NCBI GenBank assembly: GCA_965216955.1
Contig: CBDCGV010000009.1
Coordinates: forward strand, 186,001 to 250,000
From: CBDCGV01 sp965216955
Lineage (GTDB): Bacteria; Bacteroidota; Bacteroidia; Chitinophagales; JADIYW01
DNA: 64,000 nt
Direction: 5' to 3'
The notes beneath the pieces were generated by a model. The model was not told where the DNA came from, made no database searches, and saw only the letters and a list, made by a program, of their open reading frames with translations. Position numbers and translations under genes: made by a program. Shown here piece by piece: positions 43,607 to 51,277 of the stretch; within the stretch, counting starts at the first letter, position 1, and every line of letters begins with the position of its first letter.

Positions 43607-44959
43607 TTACTCAAAGATATGAACTTGAGATTTATTTAAACCCGCATTACAATTTGTGTTAACAATGCTATTTCCAATTGGACAACTTAAACATCTAATA
43701 GGCTTGCAATAGTAAGTGAGCCATTGTATCACCGCTTGAGAATCAGCCGCGCTTGCAACTTCTACATTTGTGTTTTTCCAAAGTTTAGTCAAGTTATTCT
43801 GTTCCGGTTTGACCTTCATTAAAGTTTCTATGGCCTTTTCCTGCCAGTTATTCTTTTGAAAGTACTTTCCATAAGTATATTGATATGGCGCATAAACATT
43901 AACAATTATGTGTTTTATAAATTCTTCCCCTAGCCTCTTATTCGTTATTACTTTTGATCGCTTACCAAAATGATAATGTTCTCTCCAATAATCAGACACT
44001 GAGATTTTTCGAAATGCCTTTTCGAGAGATTTTTCATCAAGCATTTCTTGAAAAAAAGGAAAGTGCAAATGAATTAAGCTAACCAATTGTGCAATGCGGA
44101 TGGCCGGAAAAGATGATGGCCTCATTCTAAAGTGTTTCCAGCGGATATTGCTTATCCGTTTCAGGTTATGGAGTTTAGATAGGTAATTAAATTCTTTGTA
44201 AAGTTGCATTTGATATACATCATTGCTTTTAGAATTAAGGAATCCCGCATTACCATAAAATAATGCTTCTAATTGAAAAAGGTTGTATCTATATTTGTTC
44301 AGTAGCTTTATAGGTATTGATTTGGCTAAATGAAAAAAAGCACTTCTATTTACCTTCCCTCCAAAATACTTTGATAGGCTTTCAAAAAAAGTTTGTTCCC
44401 AATCATTTTTATTGTGTTTTAAGCAAATTAGAATCTCTTCGGATTTAGATTCCAAGCGTTCTATAAGCATTCTATCTTTCCAATGATTAATTTTTATTTC
44501 TGGAATAGATGCCATAAAAGATCTACACTTAATTTCTTCTTTTTGATATAACAAGCGGCTATACTTAAAAAAGAGTGATGGTGGTATTCGTCCATTTAAC
44601 TCCAGAGTTGGCAGGGTAGCAACTATATTTCCTCCTTTATTTGCATTGTAAACTACATGCAATACAACATGTTCATAATGTATATTCTCATTATGATTAT
44701 GTTGCTCCCAATCAGATTCGTCGACATGAATTTCAACACTTCCTGCCCAAAGTACCTCTCCAATTTTAATACGTGCATCCAAAAAATCTGGCCCTTCATC
44801 AAAGTTTTGATATCCAGGATGTATTACATGAATGGGTTCGTTAAAAACAGATTTTAATTCAGTATTGTTGTAAAGATTGTGCTTCCATGCATAGTGCAAT
44901 AATTCTTCTGTCAAGTGATATCTAAGATTCTTCATCTCCATAGAGAGAGAAAAAGACAT
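43607..44959 (-). CDS. DUF2851 family protein
   Basis: About 450 residues. HPGYQNFDEGPDFLDARIKIG near the start, SVEIHVDESDWEQHNHNENI, and VVLHVVYN are the DUF2851 signature, common in Bacteroidota. A C-terminal CKPIRCLSCPIGNSIV near the end places four cysteines (CxxxxCxxC plus one) that could bind metal or an Fe-S cluster. The start is an ATG at 44959; a TTG just before it and later ATGs at 44941 and 44935 are alternatives, the last matching the conserved beginning KNLRYHLTEELLHY. Function unknown. Confidence 0.83.
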   Translation of the reverse strand: MSFSLSMEMKNLRYHLTEELLHYAWKHNLYNNTELKSVFNEPIHVIHPGYQNFDEGPDFLDARIKIGEVLWAGSVEIHVDESDWEQHNHNENIHYEHVVLHVVYNANKGGNIVATLPTLELNGRIPPSLFFKYSRLLYQKEEIKCRSFMASIPEIKINHWKDRMLIERLESKSEEILICLKHNKNDWEQTFFESLSKYFGGKVNRSAFFHLAKSIPIKLLNKYRYNLFQLEALFYGNAGFLNSKSNDVYQMQLYKEFNYLSKLHNLKRISNIRWKHFRMRPSSFPAIRIAQLVSLIHLHFPFFQEMLDEKSLEKAFRKISVSDYWREHYHFGKRSKVITNKRLGEEFIKHIIVNVYAPYQYTYGKYFQKNNWQEKAIETLMKVKPEQNNLTKLWKNTNVEVASAADSQAVIQWLTYYCKPIRCLSCPIGNSIVNTNCNAGLNKSQVHIFE

Positions 44960-44997
44960 CAAATTCCATAAAACAGGTGAAAATTTTCTTTAAAAAA

Positions 44998-45813
44998 CTA
45001 AAAATATTTTTCTAAGAAGGGTTTCATTTTGTTATTTAATTCAAGAGCAGCAGCCCTTGCTTTCTGGGCATAATCATCTTCATTACCGGCATATATTATA
45101 CCCCTTGCACTATTAATTAAAAGACCAATATCATTATTTAAACCATTTTCTAAAGTTCCCTCTAGATCCCCTCCCTGAGCCCCAATACCGGGAATAAGCA
45201 AAAAATGATCAGGAATGATTGCTCTAATTTCTTTCAATTCGCTAGGATGAGTAGCGCCTACGACAAACATTGTATTGTTATCTGTTCCCCAACTCGCCGA
45301 TTTATCAATTACTGTTTTATACAACTCCCGTCCACCCACATCTTTTATGTATTGAAAATCTTGGCTTCCTTTATTAGAAGTTAAACCTAAAATTATCACC
45401 CATTTTTCATCGAATTCTAAAAAAGGTGTTACAGAGTCTTCACCCATGTAAGGATTTACTGTGATGGCATCAAATCCTTGATTTTTCAAAAAAGCTTTTG
45501 CATATTTTTTAGAAGTATTCCCAATATCACCTCTTTTTGCATCAGCAATAGTAAAAATTTCATTCGGAATAATTTTTAATGTCTCTTCCAAGGCTTCCCA
45601 TCCCATTTTACCATACGCCTCATAAAAAGCAATGTTTGGTTTATAGGCCACACAAATATCATGAGTAGCCTCAACAATCTCTTTATTAAAGGCCAAGAGA
45701 GGATTCTTGTACTTAAGTAGATGCGGCGGAATCTTGTCTAAGTCAACATCTAAGCCGATGCAAAGTGCAGTTTTTTTCTTTTTTATTGCATTAACAAGGT
45801 CTTGTTTGCGCAT
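44998..45813 (-). CDS. pyrF: Orotidine 5'-phosphate decarboxylase
   Basis: Last step of UMP synthesis. 271 residues, the longer bacterial type 2 OMP decarboxylase. CIGLDVDLDKIP lies near 18-29, KPNIAFYEAYG near 58-68, and the catalytic DAKRGDIGNTS with Lys93 at 91-101. The C-terminal phosphate-binding INSARGIIYAG is intact. It is 17 bp downstream of the NifU-type gene on the same strand. Confidence 0.96.
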   Translation of the reverse strand: MRKQDLVNAIKKKKTALCIGLDVDLDKIPPHLLKYKNPLLAFNKEIVEATHDICVAYKPNIAFYEAYGKMGWEALEETLKIIPNEIFTIADAKRGDIGNTSKKYAKAFLKNQGFDAITVNPYMGEDSVTPFLEFDEKWVIILGLTSNKGSQDFQYIKDVGGRELYKTVIDKSASWGTDNNTMFVVGATHPSELKEIRAIIPDHFLLIPGIGAQGGDLEGTLENGLNNDIGLLINSARGIIYAGNEDDYAQKARAAALELNNKMKPFLEKYF

Positions 45814-45830
45814 TTATCTATAGAATTCTT

Positions 45831-46103
45831 TTACACGCTTTCATTAACAGCAATGACTGAAGTAATCTCTGGGATAGCATTCTTTATACTTCTTTCTACT
45901 CCAGCCTTCATTGTAGAAATACTCATAGGACATGTTTCGCAATTACCAAGCAATCTTACTTGCACCTCCAAGTCATCAGTAATATTCACTAATTCTATAT
46001 CTCCGCCATCAGCTTCTAAAAATGGTTTAACATCATTCAACGCTTCTAAAACTCTTTCTTTTAGCTGTTCCATTTTAGCATTATATGTCCCTACTACTGT
46101 CAT
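45831..46103 (-). CDS. NifU C-terminal-domain (Nfu-type) Fe-S scaffold protein
   Basis: 90 residues, a single NifU C-terminal domain. VRLLGNCETCPMSISTMKAGV contains the CxxC motif that holds a bridging [4Fe-4S] cluster in a dimer, and PFLEADGGDIEL is the family's first block. It lies 15 bp downstream of an Mrp/ApbC ATPase, another Fe-S carrier, so the pair probably works together in cluster transfer. Confidence 0.93.
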   Translation of the reverse strand: MTVVGTYNAKMEQLKERVLEALNDVKPFLEADGGDIELVNITDDLEVQVRLLGNCETCPMSISTMKAGVERSIKNAIPEITSVIAVNESV

Positions 46104-46118
46104 AAAGCTTATATAAAG

Positions 46119-47207
46119 TTACACTTCTATTTCCAATTTAAGCGGTTCTCCTGCATTTAAAATTGCAATATTCCTTGCAACATTTTGTGACAACCTATCA
46201 AAAGCCACCGCCGCATCTTCTTCTTTTTTAAGTGCTGCCGGATATCCTTCATCCCCTCCTTCTCGTATTGTTTGTTCTATAGGCAATTCCCCTAAAAATG
46301 GGATATCAAGTGTTACCGCAAGATCTTTTCCCCCTCCTTGTCCGAAAAGGAAATACTTTTTTCCCGGCAATTCAGGTGGCGTGAAATAGGCCATGTTTTC
46401 TACAATTCCTAAAATTGGAAGCTTCAACCCCTCCATTGAAAACATAGATATAGCTTTACGGGCATCAGCCAATGCTACATCCTGCGGAGTTGTCACCACA
46501 ACTGCACCAGTTACCGGCATGGTTTGTAAAATGGTTAAGTGAACATCTCCTGTTCCAGGAGGCATATCAATTATTAAATAATCCAATTCTCCCCATAAAA
46601 CATCAGTTACAAATTGTCTCAAGGCAGAGGTAACCATCGGACCTCTCCAAACAACAGCTTGTGATTCATCTATTAAGAATCCGATAGAAAGTACTTTCAC
46701 CCCCCATTTTTCTATAGGGATAATTTTGTGTTTATCTTCTACCTTTTTTAAAGTGGGCTTTTGTCCACGCAAACCAAACATTGTTGGAATAGAGGGCCCA
46801 TAAATATCAGCATCAATTAACCCTACTTTTGCCCCGCTTTTAGCTAAACCTAATGCTAAGTTTACAGAAACTGTAGATTTTCCAACTCCTCCCTTCCCAG
46901 AAGCAACGATGACAATGTTTTTTACCCCTGGTAAAACATCTTTCTTATCTCTTAATGTAGTAACTCTTGAACTAAAATCAATTTTTACTTCTATAGTATT
47001 TGAAACCTCTTCTTTTATATACTTTCTACATTCTTGCTCAAGATGATCTTTTAAAGGACAAGCTGGTGTAGTTAATTCAATGATGAATGAGATCAAATCA
47101 TTTGAAACCTCTAAATCTTTGATCATATTTAAAGTAACTAAATCCTTTTTAAAATCAGGATCGATTACTTTTTTCAATGCGCTTAATACTTTTTCTTTCA
47201 ATATCAT
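46119..47207 (-). CDS. Mrp/ApbC/NBP35 Fe-S carrier ATPase
   Basis: 362 residues. The N-terminal MIP18-like domain (1-80) has VLSALKKVIDPDFKKDLV. The deviant Walker A ASGKGGVGKST lies near 102-112, with GLIDADIYGPSIPTMFG and DMPPGTGDVHLTI later. The C-terminal CxxC that ligates a bridging Fe-S cluster in E. coli Mrp and NBP35 is missing: the aligned place reads ENMAYFTPPELPGKKYFLF. I believe this is common in Bacteroidota homologues. Neighbouring nfu suggests that the cluster function is retained in some form. Confidence 0.93.
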   Translation of the reverse strand: MILKEKVLSALKKVIDPDFKKDLVTLNMIKDLEVSNDLISFIIELTTPACPLKDHLEQECRKYIKEEVSNTIEVKIDFSSRVTTLRDKKDVLPGVKNIVIVASGKGGVGKSTVSVNLALGLAKSGAKVGLIDADIYGPSIPTMFGLRGQKPTLKKVEDKHKIIPIEKWGVKVLSIGFLIDESQAVVWRGPMVTSALRQFVTDVLWGELDYLIIDMPPGTGDVHLTILQTMPVTGAVVVTTPQDVALADARKAISMFSMEGLKLPILGIVENMAYFTPPELPGKKYFLFGQGGGKDLAVTLDIPFLGELPIEQTIREGGDEGYPAALKKEEDAAVAFDRLSQNVARNIAILNAGEPLKLEIEV

Positions 47208-47214
47208 TTAGGAT

Positions 47215-47222
47215 CAAAATTA
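47215..47222 (-). promoter_or_regulatory. Possible -7 element upstream of the Mrp/ApbC gene
   Basis: TAATTTTG on the minus strand matches TAnnTTTG exactly, 7 bp before the ATG, so initiation from it would give a leaderless message. No TTG or TTTG stands at the expected distance upstream. Confidence 0.3.
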
Positions 47223-47255
47223 GGTGTTAGCAAATTCAATACTATTGAGTTATTA

Positions 47256-48533
47256 TTAAATTTTGGCAATTTTATCAAACCCAGTATAATGCTGTAAAAC
47301 CCTTGGAATATTAATTCCATTTTTGTCTTGATAATTTTCAAGTAGGCATGCCACAATTCTTGCTAAGGCCAATGCACTTCCATTTAAGGTATGAGCCAAG
47401 TATTTTTTATTTTCACTGTCCTTGTATCTTAATTTCAGTCTATTAGATTGAAAAGTTTCAAAATTAGAAACTGAACTCACCTCTAACCATCGCTTTTGTG
47501 CAGCAGAATAGACTTCAAAATCGTAGGTCAATGCGCTTGCAAAACTTAAGTCCCCTCCACATAACCTTAAAATTCGATAAGGCAATCCTAAAAGTTTAAG
47601 TAATTCCTCTACATGGGCCACCATCTCATCGAGTGCTGTGTAAGAATCTTTTTCACTTCTTACCTGAACAATTTCTACCTTATCAAACTGATGTAGCCTA
47701 TTTAAACCTCGAACATGCTTCCCATAAGAACCTGCCTCTCGTCTAAAACAAGGCGTATAACCCACCATTTTTTTTGGAAGTTCTTTTTCATCAAGTATTT
47801 CATTACGAAAAAGATTTGTGATAGGAACCTCTGCTGTGGGAATTAAGTATAAGTCATCTGCTTCAATATGATACATTTGGCCCTCTTTATCAGGCAGCTG
47901 ACCTGTTGCAAATGCGGAATCTTCATTTACAAGATGGGGAGGCAATACTTCTTTATATCCTGCTTCAATAGCCTTATCTAAAAAAAAATTTATTAAAGCT
48001 CTTTGTAGAACAGCCCCCTTTCCTTGATATACAGGAAACCCTGATCCTGTTATTTTGGCTCCCAATTCAAAGTCTATTAAGTCATATTTCTTTGCTAGTT
48101 CCCAATGGGGTAAACACTCATCAATAAGTTTCGGAAAATTCTCAACGGTATATATAATTTCATTGTCCTCTTCAGAATTTCCTGGAGAAACACTGAGATG
48201 GGGTAAATTCGGTAATTTAACCAATTCATTAAAAAGTTGCTCCTTAACCATCGAAAGTTGAACTTCTGTATTTCCAATCTCACTTTTTATATGTGCCACT
48301 TCTTCTTTTAAAACATTTGCCTCGTCTGCTTTTCCAGCTTTATACAACTCTCCTACTTTTTTAGAATCCGAATTACGTTTAGCATTCAGATTATCTAAAG
48401 AAGTTTTGAGTTCTTTTCTCCTCTCATCTAATAAAATGATATCATCTACAAGCTCTACAGGTTCAAAGGATTTCACCCTTAATAAACGTTTAACCGCCTC
48501 AATGTCATTCTTCAACTGTTCAACTAAAAGCAT
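47256..48533 (-). CDS. serS: Seryl-tRNA synthetase
   Basis: Class II aminoacyl-tRNA synthetase, 425 residues. An N-terminal long helical hairpin (about 28-105) binds the tRNA variable arm. The catalytic domain has LPPHLVNEDSAFATGQLPDK, motif 2 TPCFRREAGSYGKHVRGLNR and motif 3 LNGSALALARIVACLLENYQ. Full length. The gene has a -7 element (TATCTTTG) just upstream and is divergent from rho. Confidence 0.98.
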   Translation of the reverse strand: MLLVEQLKNDIEAVKRLLRVKSFEPVELVDDIILLDERRKELKTSLDNLNAKRNSDSKKVGELYKAGKADEANVLKEEVAHIKSEIGNTEVQLSMVKEQLFNELVKLPNLPHLSVSPGNSEEDNEIIYTVENFPKLIDECLPHWELAKKYDLIDFELGAKITGSGFPVYQGKGAVLQRALINFFLDKAIEAGYKEVLPPHLVNEDSAFATGQLPDKEGQMYHIEADDLYLIPTAEVPITNLFRNEILDEKELPKKMVGYTPCFRREAGSYGKHVRGLNRLHQFDKVEIVQVRSEKDSYTALDEMVAHVEELLKLLGLPYRILRLCGGDLSFASALTYDFEVYSAAQKRWLEVSSVSNFETFQSNRLKLRYKDSENKKYLAHTLNGSALALARIVACLLENYQDKNGINIPRVLQHYTGFDKIAKI

Positions 48534-48554
48534 ATATAAAGAAATTTAAGGGAG

Positions 48555-48562
48555 CAAAGATA
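48555..48562 (-). promoter_or_regulatory. -7 element of serS
   Basis: TATCTTTG on the minus strand, a perfect TAnnTTTG, lies 21 bp before the serS ATG. The -33 region has no clear TTG. Confidence 0.45.
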
Positions 48563-48706
48563 GTATTCAGATGATAGAATTTACTCTATCTATATCAGAT
48601 GTAAGGTTTTTTTTACCTAAGCTTATTCATATGGAAGCGTTATTTGTTTTACAAGTAGTACAACCACAGAACTTATCTACATTTAATCACTTTTTTATGT
48701 GTTCTA

Positions 48707-48737
48707 TTGTTTAAGTGAAAAATTGTTGTTTTCTTTG
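48707..48737 (+). promoter_or_regulatory. Candidate rho promoter
   Basis: TTG, a 20-bp spacer and TTTCTTTG (one mismatch to TAnnTTTG) are followed by GCAGTGCG, nearly the same start-site sequence as at rpsL and infA. Confidence 0.45.
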
Positions 48738-48829
48738 CAGTGCGTTAAAATTCGAAGCGCACCTTCTAAGAAGCTATCCCATAAAACTGGATTAATCTTA
48801 AATTTAAGTCTTAATTAAACAATCATATT

Positions 48830-50365
48830 ATGTACGATATTTTAGCATTGAATGAAATGCTTGTTCCTGAATTGAAAGAAATTGCTGAAAAATTAAAAGT
48901 ACCAAAATTCAAAACGCTCAACAAACAAGACCTCATATACCAAATTCTTGATCTTCAAGCAATTAGCGAAAACCCTAATAAAGAAAAAGCTGCCGAACAA
49001 TCATCTAAAAAAGAAGCTCCAAAGCGACCGCGAAAAAGAACCCAAGCAGCAGAAAAAGACATGAAGCCAGTTGTGGAGAAAACAAGCATGGAGAAAAAGA
49101 AAGTAGAAGAGAGAAAAGAAATAAAAAAAGAGAAACGAGAAAAGCCTTCTAATGAAAAGAGGCAGCACCATATGAATGGAAATGGTAAAAAGAATGGAAA
49201 TGGTGATAAAAGAAACAGTAACAAGAGAACGCTTACTTTCGATGTTGAATTAGATGGTCTAATTTCAGGCGAAGGTGTTCTGGAAATTATTACTGATGGA
49301 TATGGTTTTTTAAGATCTTCTGATTATAATTATTTATCTTCCCCAGATGATGTTTATGTTTCTCCATCTCAAATAAAATTATTTGGATTAAAAACAGGCG
49401 ATACTATTGTTGGAACAATAAGACCACCAAAAGAAGGCGAAAAATATTTTGCACTAATAAAAATTGAAACAATCAATGGAAAAAGTCCTCAGGAAATTAG
49501 AGACAGAGTGCCTTTTGATTATCTAACCCCTCTTTTCCCAACTGAAAAGTTAAACTTATATACAAGAGCATCTAATATTTCAACAAGAGTTATTGACCTG
49601 TTTACACCAATTGGTAAAGGACAAAGAGGAATGATTGTAGCACAACCAAAGACTGGGAAAACGATGCTACTAAAAAATGTAGCTAATGCCATTGCTGAAA
49701 ATCATCCGGAAGCTTATTTAATAATTCTTTTGATCGACGAACGTCCTGAGGAGGTAACAGACATGGCAAGAAGTGTGAATGCAGAAGTTATTGCTTCTAC
49801 ATTTGACGAACCAGCAGATAGACATGTAAAAGTTTCAGACATTGTATTAAACAAGGCAAAAAGGTTGGTAGAATGTGGACACGATGTAATTATTCTTCTA
49901 GATTCAATTACTCGTTTAGCTAGAGCCTATAATACCGTAGCCCCATCTTCTGGAAAAGTCTTATCTGGTGGTGTGGAAGCCAATGCTCTTCATAAACCAA
50001 AAAAATTCTTTGGGGCGGCAAGAAATATAGAGAATGGCGGTTCTTTAACAATTTTAGCTACTGCGCTTACAGATACAGGTTCAAAAATGGATGAAGTCAT
50101 TTTCGAAGAATTTAAAGGTACCGGAAACATGGAATTGCAACTTGACAGGAAACTCTCTAATAGAAGAATTTATCCTGCTATTGATGTTACATCAAGTAGT
50201 ACTCGTCGAGAAGATTTATTGCTCCAAAAAGAAGTATTGCAGCGCATGTGGATCTTAAGAAACCACTTGGCTGATATGAATACTGAAGAAGCAATGAAGT
50301 TTTTGTTACAACAAATGAAAGGAACTAAATCAAACGAAGAGTTTTTAATTTCAATGAATGGATAG
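48830..50365 (+). CDS. rho: Transcription termination factor Rho with disordered insertion
   Basis: 511 residues compared with 419 in E. coli. An N-terminal Rho_N segment (1-45, LKEIAEKLKVPKFKTLNKQD) is followed by about 90 residues of lysine-, glutamate- and asparagine-rich disordered sequence (45-133, ending in NGNGKKNGNGDKRNSNKR). The RNA-binding cold-shock domain comes next (about 150-210), with GYGFLRSSDYNYLSSPDDVY. The ATPase has Walker A AQPKTGKTML near 271-280, the Q-loop region and LDSITRLARAYN. Insertions here are known in Bacteroidota Rho, where one in Bacteroides drives phase separation. It stands alone with its own promoter. Confidence 0.97.
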   Translation: MYDILALNEMLVPELKEIAEKLKVPKFKTLNKQDLIYQILDLQAISENPNKEKAAEQSSKKEAPKRPRKRTQAAEKDMKPVVEKTSMEKKKVEERKEIKKEKREKPSNEKRQHHMNGNGKKNGNGDKRNSNKRTLTFDVELDGLISGEGVLEIITDGYGFLRSSDYNYLSSPDDVYVSPSQIKLFGLKTGDTIVGTIRPPKEGEKYFALIKIETINGKSPQEIRDRVPFDYLTPLFPTEKLNLYTRASNISTRVIDLFTPIGKGQRGMIVAQPKTGKTMLLKNVANAIAENHPEAYLIILLIDERPEEVTDMARSVNAEVIASTFDEPADRHVKVSDIVLNKAKRLVECGHDVIILLDSITRLARAYNTVAPSSGKVLSGGVEANALHKPKKFFGAARNIENGGSLTILATALTDTGSKMDEVIFEEFKGTGNMELQLDRKLSNRRIYPAIDVTSSSTRREDLLLQKEVLQRMWILRNHLADMNTEEAMKFLLQQMKGTKSNEEFLISMNG

Positions 50366-50447
50366 ATAATATTCTATATTGTAATTAGAATAGACTGAAA
50401 ATAATTTCTTAATATTTAATAGGCGCTACTTTATACTAAAAAAACAT

Positions 50448-50455
50448 TATCTTCG
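50448..50455 (+). promoter_or_regulatory. -7-like element upstream of rpmH
   Basis: TATCTTCG matches TAnnTTTG with one mismatch, 24 bp before the rpmH ATG, in an AT-rich intergenic region after rho. Confidence 0.4.
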
Positions 50456-50479
50456 CACTCCCTAATATAATTTGAAAGA

Positions 50480-50635
50480 ATGAAAAGGACGTATCAACCA
50501 TCGAGAAGAAAGAGAAAAAATAAGCACGGCTTTAGAGAAAGAATGTCTTCTAAAGCAGGGAGGATAGTTCTTAATAAAAGGAGAGCTAAAGGCAGAAAAA
50601 AGCTTTCAGTTTCTGATGAAAGAAGATTAAAATAA
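50480..50635 (+). CDS. rpmH: 50S ribosomal protein L34 (bL34)
   Basis: A 51-residue protein: MKRTYQPSRRKRKNKHGFRE at the start and KAGRIVLNKRRAKGRKKLSV further on are the canonical bL34 pattern, with a short extra C-terminus (SDERRLK). It heads the rpmH-rnpA-yidD group. Its TAA stop is in the same reading frame as rnpA, which follows without a conventional start codon. Confidence 0.97.
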   Translation: MKRTYQPSRRKRKNKHGFRERMSSKAGRIVLNKRRAKGRKKLSVSDERRLK

Positions 50636-50659
50636 TCCATTCTTATCGAATCCAATAAG

Positions 50660-51040
50660 ATTCAACGGCATACATTTGAAAAGAGAGAACGTTTAAAAAG
50701 TAAAAAGTTAATTCAAAGACTTTTTGATAAGGGTTCATCCATAAAAGTTATTCCTTTAAAATTATTGTACTTAAAAGTTGAAGAGGAAGATATTCGTTCC
50801 AATCAATTTGCATTTGCTGTTTCTAAAAAGAAATTTTCTAATGCTGTAGATAGAAACCGAATTAAAAGGCACATGCGTGAAGCTGTAAGGCTCTCAAAAC
50901 ATGATTTAAATTCAGTACTGACACAAAAAGGCACGAAATATGTGTTTATGATAATGTATCTTTCCAATAAAAAAGAAGATTATCACAGTATAAATGAAGC
51001 TGTTATAGAACTTTTTGAACGTTTTAAAACAAAAATTTGA
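50660..51040 (+). CDS. rnpA: Ribonuclease P protein component RnpA (non-canonical start)
   Basis: Protein cofactor of RNase P for tRNA 5' maturation. FEKRERLKSKKLIQRLF is the normal N-terminal helix region and DRNRIKRHMREAVR is the RNR signature. The reading frame is open from the rpmH stop at 50635, but no ATG, GTG or TTG precedes the conserved N-terminus. The first TTG (50765) would lose about 30 essential residues. I place the start at the ATT at 50660 (giving 126 residues, normal for the family); ATT at 50639 is another choice. The 3' end overlaps yidD by four bases (TTGA). Confidence 0.85.
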   Translation: MQRHTFEKRERLKSKKLIQRLFDKGSSIKVIPLKLLYLKVEEEDIRSNQFAFAVSKKKFSNAVDRNRIKRHMREAVRLSKHDLNSVLTQKGTKYVFMIMYLSNKKEDYHSINEAVIELFERFKTKI

Positions 51041-51267
51041 TTTTTTTAACAAGCATTTTTAAGCAAATATTCATAAAATTGATTCGTTTATATCAAATAT
51101 TAGTATCTCCATTACTGGGATCTAATTGCAGATATACACCTACTTGCTCACATTATGCTGTTGAGAGTATTGAAAAACACGGTATTTTTAGAGGTAGTTG
51201 GCTAGCAATAAAGAGAATTGCCTCTTGCCATCCTTGGGGTGGAAGCGGATATGATCCTGTACCATAA
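51037..51267 (+). CDS. yidD: Membrane protein insertion efficiency factor YidD
   Basis: 76 residues with an amphipathic membrane-binding N-terminus and the family signature: LIRLYQILVSPLLGSNCRYT, PTCSHYAVESIEKHG and CHPWGGSGYDPVP. Three conserved cysteines are present. It starts with a TTG that overlaps the rnpA stop. YidD assists YidC-mediated insertion; the rpmH-rnpA-yidD order is widespread. Confidence 0.93.
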   Translation: MIFLTSIFKQIFIKLIRLYQILVSPLLGSNCRYTPTCSHYAVESIEKHGIFRGSWLAIKRIASCHPWGGSGYDPVP

Positions 51268-51277
51268 AAATTAAAAA

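Larger units (their letters stand above)
48534..48829. other. Divergent promoter region between serS and rho
   Basis: 296 bp without a gene. On the minus strand TATCTTTG (48555-48562) fits the -7 consensus for serS. On the plus strand TTG (48707-48709), 20 bp and TTTCTTTG (48730-48737) form a near-consensus rho promoter. The rho leader of about 86 nt begins with the small hairpin GTGCG/CGCAC (48740-48762). The middle part shows nothing recognisable. Confidence 0.55.
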
